Origin: CAZPBC01 sp964584775
Lineage (GTDB): Bacteria; Chlamydiota; Chlamydiia; Chlamydiales; SLFE01
Reading direction: 5' to 3'
DNA length: 25,269 bases
Assembly (NCBI GenBank): GCA_964584775.1
Contig: CAZPBC010000027.1
Coordinates: 1 to 25,269 of the forward strand
Below are positions 22,670 through 25,269 of this stretch, in pieces; the first letter of the stretch is position 1; each line of letters opens with the position of its first letter. The notes beneath the pieces are model-generated. The model saw only the letters and a program-made list of their open reading frames with translations, was not told the origin of the DNA and searched no databases. Made by a program: the position numbers and the translations under genes.

Positions 22670-22676
22670 CCTTTAG

Positions 22677-22706
22677 ATTTTAAATCAGAAGGAATAGTGG
22701 ATGCAA
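22677..22706 (-). promoter_or_regulatory. Candidate accD promoter, possibly leaderless
   Basis: On the minus strand, TTGCAT (22701-22706), 18 bases and TAAAAT (22677-22682). The -10 matches the consensus at five of six positions and the -35 poorly. Transcription would begin within about 2 bases of the accD ATG, which agrees with the lack of a spaced ribosome binding site. Confidence 0.35.
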
Positions 22707-22730
22707 GTAAAATAGATAATATTAAGAATA

Positions 22731-22754
22731 AGAGGGTTAGCGACATAACCCTCT
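22731..22754 (-). terminator. Stem-loop terminator between the 191-aa gene and accD
   Basis: A perfect 9-base inverted repeat, AGAGGGTTA and TAACCCTCT, with a 6-base loop. It lies between the stop at 22836 and the accD start. The minus-strand sequence after the stem is T-rich but interrupted (TATTCTTAATATT), so it is an imperfect intrinsic terminator. I assign it to the minus strand because no plus-strand gene precedes it. Confidence 0.6.
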
Positions 22755-22835
22755 GATTATGAAAAAATTTTTTTGATACCAAATTGCCAAAAAGAGAGGA
22801 TCAGATATGAGATACTCCGATGAAGTCAAAAACGA

Positions 22836-23411
22836 CTACTCTTTCAGGGCCTCTTTTAACATTGCAACAAATTCGGGATCCTTAAGAAGGCCTGGATGTT
22901 CAGGAGTTCCTTTCATAACATTTTTGAAAACACTTCTGAGCCTCTTGTCACTCAGAAGATTGGTTGCTATGTCAGCAGAGATTGCTTCAACGGCTTCTTG
23001 ATTATCAGCAATTTTCGCAAAAGCGGCTTCAAAGAGCTTTTGGATGTCCTCGAGGTCCCTGTTGAGGTCTACCCTTACCTGATGTTGAGCTTCCCATACC
23101 TCGCGAACCATGACCTTCCTCTCTCTCTCAAATGCACCTTCTACCTCTTTATTGCTGCTGCTTCCCCAAAGCATATCGAAAAAGTTATCGTTTATTTTTA
23201 TCTCTTTTCGTTTCCATGAAACACCCTTCTTCTTTTGAGTGGGCTTTGGGAGTGCGACCCCAAAGCGGTAATGTTTATTTGCTTGTGCAAGTGCTCGAGC
23301 TGAAACCTTGTGAGCATCCTTAGGAAACTTTTGTCCCGTTGTGTTTTCAAAACCTGGGTTACTTTTACGCCAATTTGCATAGTGAGTCGTCGCGTGGGCC
23401 GCAGTTAACAT
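22836..23411 (-). CDS. Hypothetical protein (191 aa)
   Basis: I do not recognise this protein. It starts MLTAAHATTHYANWRKSNPG, has a basic middle (PKPTQKKKGVSWKRKEIKI) and a largely helical, charged second half with a probable coiled-coil stretch (DLNRDLEDIQKLFEAAFAKI). It ends KDPEFVAMLKEALKE. There is no signal peptide or membrane span. AAGGAGA lies 7 bases before the ATG. It follows the 23465-25269 gene by 53 bases on the same strand, so the two are probably co-transcribed, and a stem-loop after it separates it from accD. Its opening HATTHY resembles the codons just upstream of the apparent start of its neighbour. Confidence 0.75.
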   Translation of the reverse strand: MLTAAHATTHYANWRKSNPGFENTTGQKFPKDAHKVSARALAQANKHYRFGVALPKPTQKKKGVSWKRKEIKINDNFFDMLWGSSSNKEVEGAFERERKVMVREVWEAQHQVRVDLNRDLEDIQKLFEAAFAKIADNQEAVEAISADIATNLLSDKRLRSVFKNVMKGTPEHPGLLKDPEFVAMLKEALKE

Positions 23412-23464
23412 TGTGAATCTCCTTCTATTATGGGTGATTGATAAAGTCTAGCAAACGTCAGTCG

Positions 23465-25269
23465 TTATATAGGCGAGGTTTGAGCCATTCTTACCATGAC
23501 TTCTAGCATATCCTTCAAGTCAGATGCTTTTTCGGAAATGATTTTGGGGTGGTATCTTAGCCACTCTTCTATCAATCGTTTTCTTATGAATAAGAGTTCT
23601 AGAAGGTCTGCTGGGAATTTCATTCTTCTTCCTTCGAATTTTTCATCGGAGAACTCTTCAGGTTCCGGGAGAGGGAAGGGGGGGATTGAAAACTTCACGT
23701 CTTTAAATTTCCGATCAACGGTTGCATACCAGATGCCATTCCCCCCTCTTTCGAAAGTCCAATTGAACTCAGGATGGGCTGCTTTAAAGAATCTTTGGAA
23801 CTGAGATTTTGTCCCTATCCTGTAAGCGAATTCATAGCCTAAATGTGCTGCAGAAAAGCCTTCAAAATGTTTGAGAAATATCGCCCTGGAAAAATTCGAA
23901 GCAAAATAGGGGTTAGTGTGGAGCACTCCAGTATAGCAGCCAGTTTCACTATCTTTTTTTGATAATTGATGACGCACTTTATTCCATTTCTCAACAGCTT
24001 TTTTGTAATCATTTTTAGTTGTTGCTTTCTTCGGTACCAAGAGCGTGAGCAGTGAAGGAATGACTCCTTCACCACATGAAAGAGCAATCTGGGCGATACA
24101 GAGATCCACAAGACTTATCATTTTTTCTAAGGGTTCTCTTCCTCTGGCGTTTTGTGTCTCACCGGATAAATCATCAAGAGAGATAATTCGAGTGCCAGTA
24201 GAATCGATTAATGGGAAGAGACGGTGGACTTGGACAAGCATTTTGGCATATCTGAGGACAGCCCCTGGAGATAAGGGAGTTTTCATGCCCCTTTCGGTAA
24301 CTCCTTTTAAGGTAAACATTTTTGCAGCTTCATTGAGGCTTTCATCAGCGACCAGATCCCTGTAGGTGTCCTCTTTTGCAGTTAAGCTGAGGAGTTCTCT
24401 TGCTGGATGTGCTAAAGAGAGTCGTGAAGCGTGATTTAGCCTTTTTCCCGAGAGTGCAAAATATACCTCTCTCAAAGGAGTGTACACTCTATCAATATAG
24501 TGGGTATTAAACCGAGCTTCATCTGGATGAGCTTCTTCAATTTTCTTAGTGGAACTGGTGTAGGATTCCATTCGAAAAAGTGAGCTAATTTCCGACAAGG
24601 ATTTTGGTCCAAGAGCAGAATCAAGACCAGATACTGTATCGCTGAATAGCCTTCCACAATCAAATCTAAAGTTTTCTAAACCTTTTTCGGAGTGAAAAGC
24701 TCCATTGAAGTAACCATATCGAGCAGGATTTCGTGAATTTTCTAGGATATCTTGGAGTGCTATACCATGAGAAACTTCTTTACCAAGGATTTCTATGGCA
24801 ATCGCTCGACAATATAGAATGTCACGTTGCATCACATCCAGTTTCATCATTTGAAGTTCATGAGTTTTTACTACTAGAGCTCCAACTTGTTGGACGGAGT
24901 CAAGGATGTCAGCTTGATTGTTGACGATTGTTTTTAAGTTGGATTCAATTTCTTCTAGCTGTTCCTTGATATCTTCGAGCTCGTCAAATACTCCATTAAA
25001 GGCCTTCATGATCTTTTTATGCCTTTGCAGAGCGAGGCCTATACCTCCCGTTCCCATAATAGCGGCTAGTAAGCTGACGGCACTTTGGGCTCCAAGCACT
25101 GGGTTGCTTGAAAGGATGGCGGTTGTAATCCCACCGATCCCTAAGACACCGTTAAAAACTCGAGATTCATTTTCATCAAGTGTGATAAGACCTTCTTTTC
25201 TCAGCTCTTTGAGGGTTGTTGCAAAGAAGCTATACAAACCCACAAATTGTGTTGTGTAATGCGTGGCGT
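23465..25269 (-). CDS. Hypothetical membrane-associated protein with hydrophobic hairpin and coiled coil (5' end outside window)
   Basis: I do not recognise this protein. Numbered from the in-frame GTG at 25243, residues about 32-72 form two adjacent glycine-rich hydrophobic stretches (GVLGIGGITTAILSS and SLLAAIMGTGGIGLAL). A coiled coil follows (about 84-125, FDELEDIKEQLEEIESNLKT), then about 450 residues of soluble, mixed sequence. The GTG has no ribosome binding site and the frame stays open upstream to the window edge, reading ATHYTTQFVGLY, so the real start probably lies outside. The two-lobed hydrophobic region near the N-terminus is reminiscent of chlamydial inclusion-membrane proteins, but helical pore-forming proteins share this look, so I assign no function. 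Confidence 0.75.
   Translation of the reverse strand, partial: ATHYTTQFVGLYSFFATTLKELRKEGLITLDENESRVFNGVLGIGGITTAILSSNPVLGAQSAVSLLAAIMGTGGIGLALQRHKKIMKAFNGVFDELEDIKEQLEEIESNLKTIVNNQADILDSVQQVGALVVKTHELQMMKLDVMQRDILYCRAIAIEILGKEVSHGIALQDILENSRNPARYGYFNGAFHSEKGLENFRFDCGRLFSDTVSGLDSALGPKSLSEISSLFRMESYTSSTKKIEEAHPDEARFNTHYIDRVYTPLREVYFALSGKRLNHASRLSLAHPARELLSLTAKEDTYRDLVADESLNEAAKMFTLKGVTERGMKTPLSPGAVLRYAKMLVQVHRLFPLIDSTGTRIISLDDLSGETQNARGREPLEKMISLVDLCIAQIALSCGEGVIPSLLTLLVPKKATTKNDYKKAVEKWNKVRHQLSKKDSETGCYTGVLHTNPYFASNFSRAIFLKHFEGFSAAHLGYEFAYRIGTKSQFQRFFKAAHPEFNWTFERGGNGIWYATVDRKFKDVKFSIPPFPLPEPEEFSDEKFEGRRMKFPADLLELLFIRKRLIEEWLRYHPKIISEKASDLKDMLEVMVRMAQTSPI

Overview
The window looks like a piece of a chlamydial chromosome, most likely from an environmental (Parachlamydiales- or Simkania-like) member of the Chlamydiota rather than a Chlamydia species. 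The main reason is the block accD-dut-ptsN-ptsN(HTH), which has the same content and order as I remember from Chlamydia (around CT290-CT293 of C. trachomatis). Supporting signs are a tkt-hemE-coproporphyrinogen oxidase-hemG cluster resembling the chlamydial hem region, a chlamydial-type ClpC, and many lineage-specific proteins of unknown function. I cannot name the species. Two runs of exactly 100 N (1575-1674 and 3413-3512) show this is a scaffold. Both lie inside tandem repeats.

Layout. (1) 1-4202, minus strand: a tandem array of five related small proteins. Four share a conserved region and one hydrophobic segment followed by a very different, often repeat-rich and basic tail; the fifth is a truncated member. 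The remnant of a sixth copy, two copies of an intergenic element and matched promoters show that the array grew by duplication. (2) 4323-9479, plus strand: transketolase and three late haem-synthesis genes, hemE, hemF and hemG, with overlapping stops and starts. (3) 9523-13701, plus: a 1392-residue leucine-rich-repeat protein built from four composite modules, a long regular LRR run and a large C-terminal domain I do not recognise. (4) 13845-16391, plus: ClpC. (5) 16394-20056, minus: three tandem paralogues that share about 100 N-terminal residues and have diverged helical C-terminal parts with a recurring motif. (6) 20134-22669, minus: accD, dut, ptsN and a helix-turn-helix/EIIA-Ntr fusion, probably one transcript that may continue into the three paralogues. 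(7) 22836-25269, minus: two proteins of unknown function. The upstream one has a glycine-rich hydrophobic hairpin followed by a coiled coil and runs off the window edge.

How the parts fit together: the housekeeping cores (sugar phosphates/haem, fatty-acid initiation, dUTP removal, nitrogen-type PTS signalling, protein quality control) are separated by lineage-specific, duplicated gene families with membrane, LRR or helical-repeat features, as expected for host-interaction genes in an intracellular bacterium. The least described material is the five-gene membrane-protein array at 50-4202 and the three-gene family at 16394-20056. The placeholder gaps break the reading frames of two array genes. 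Repeat phase and coding frame agree on how they should be rejoined: the first gap should be 45n+35 bases (equivalently 45n-10) and the second 60n+6, not 100.
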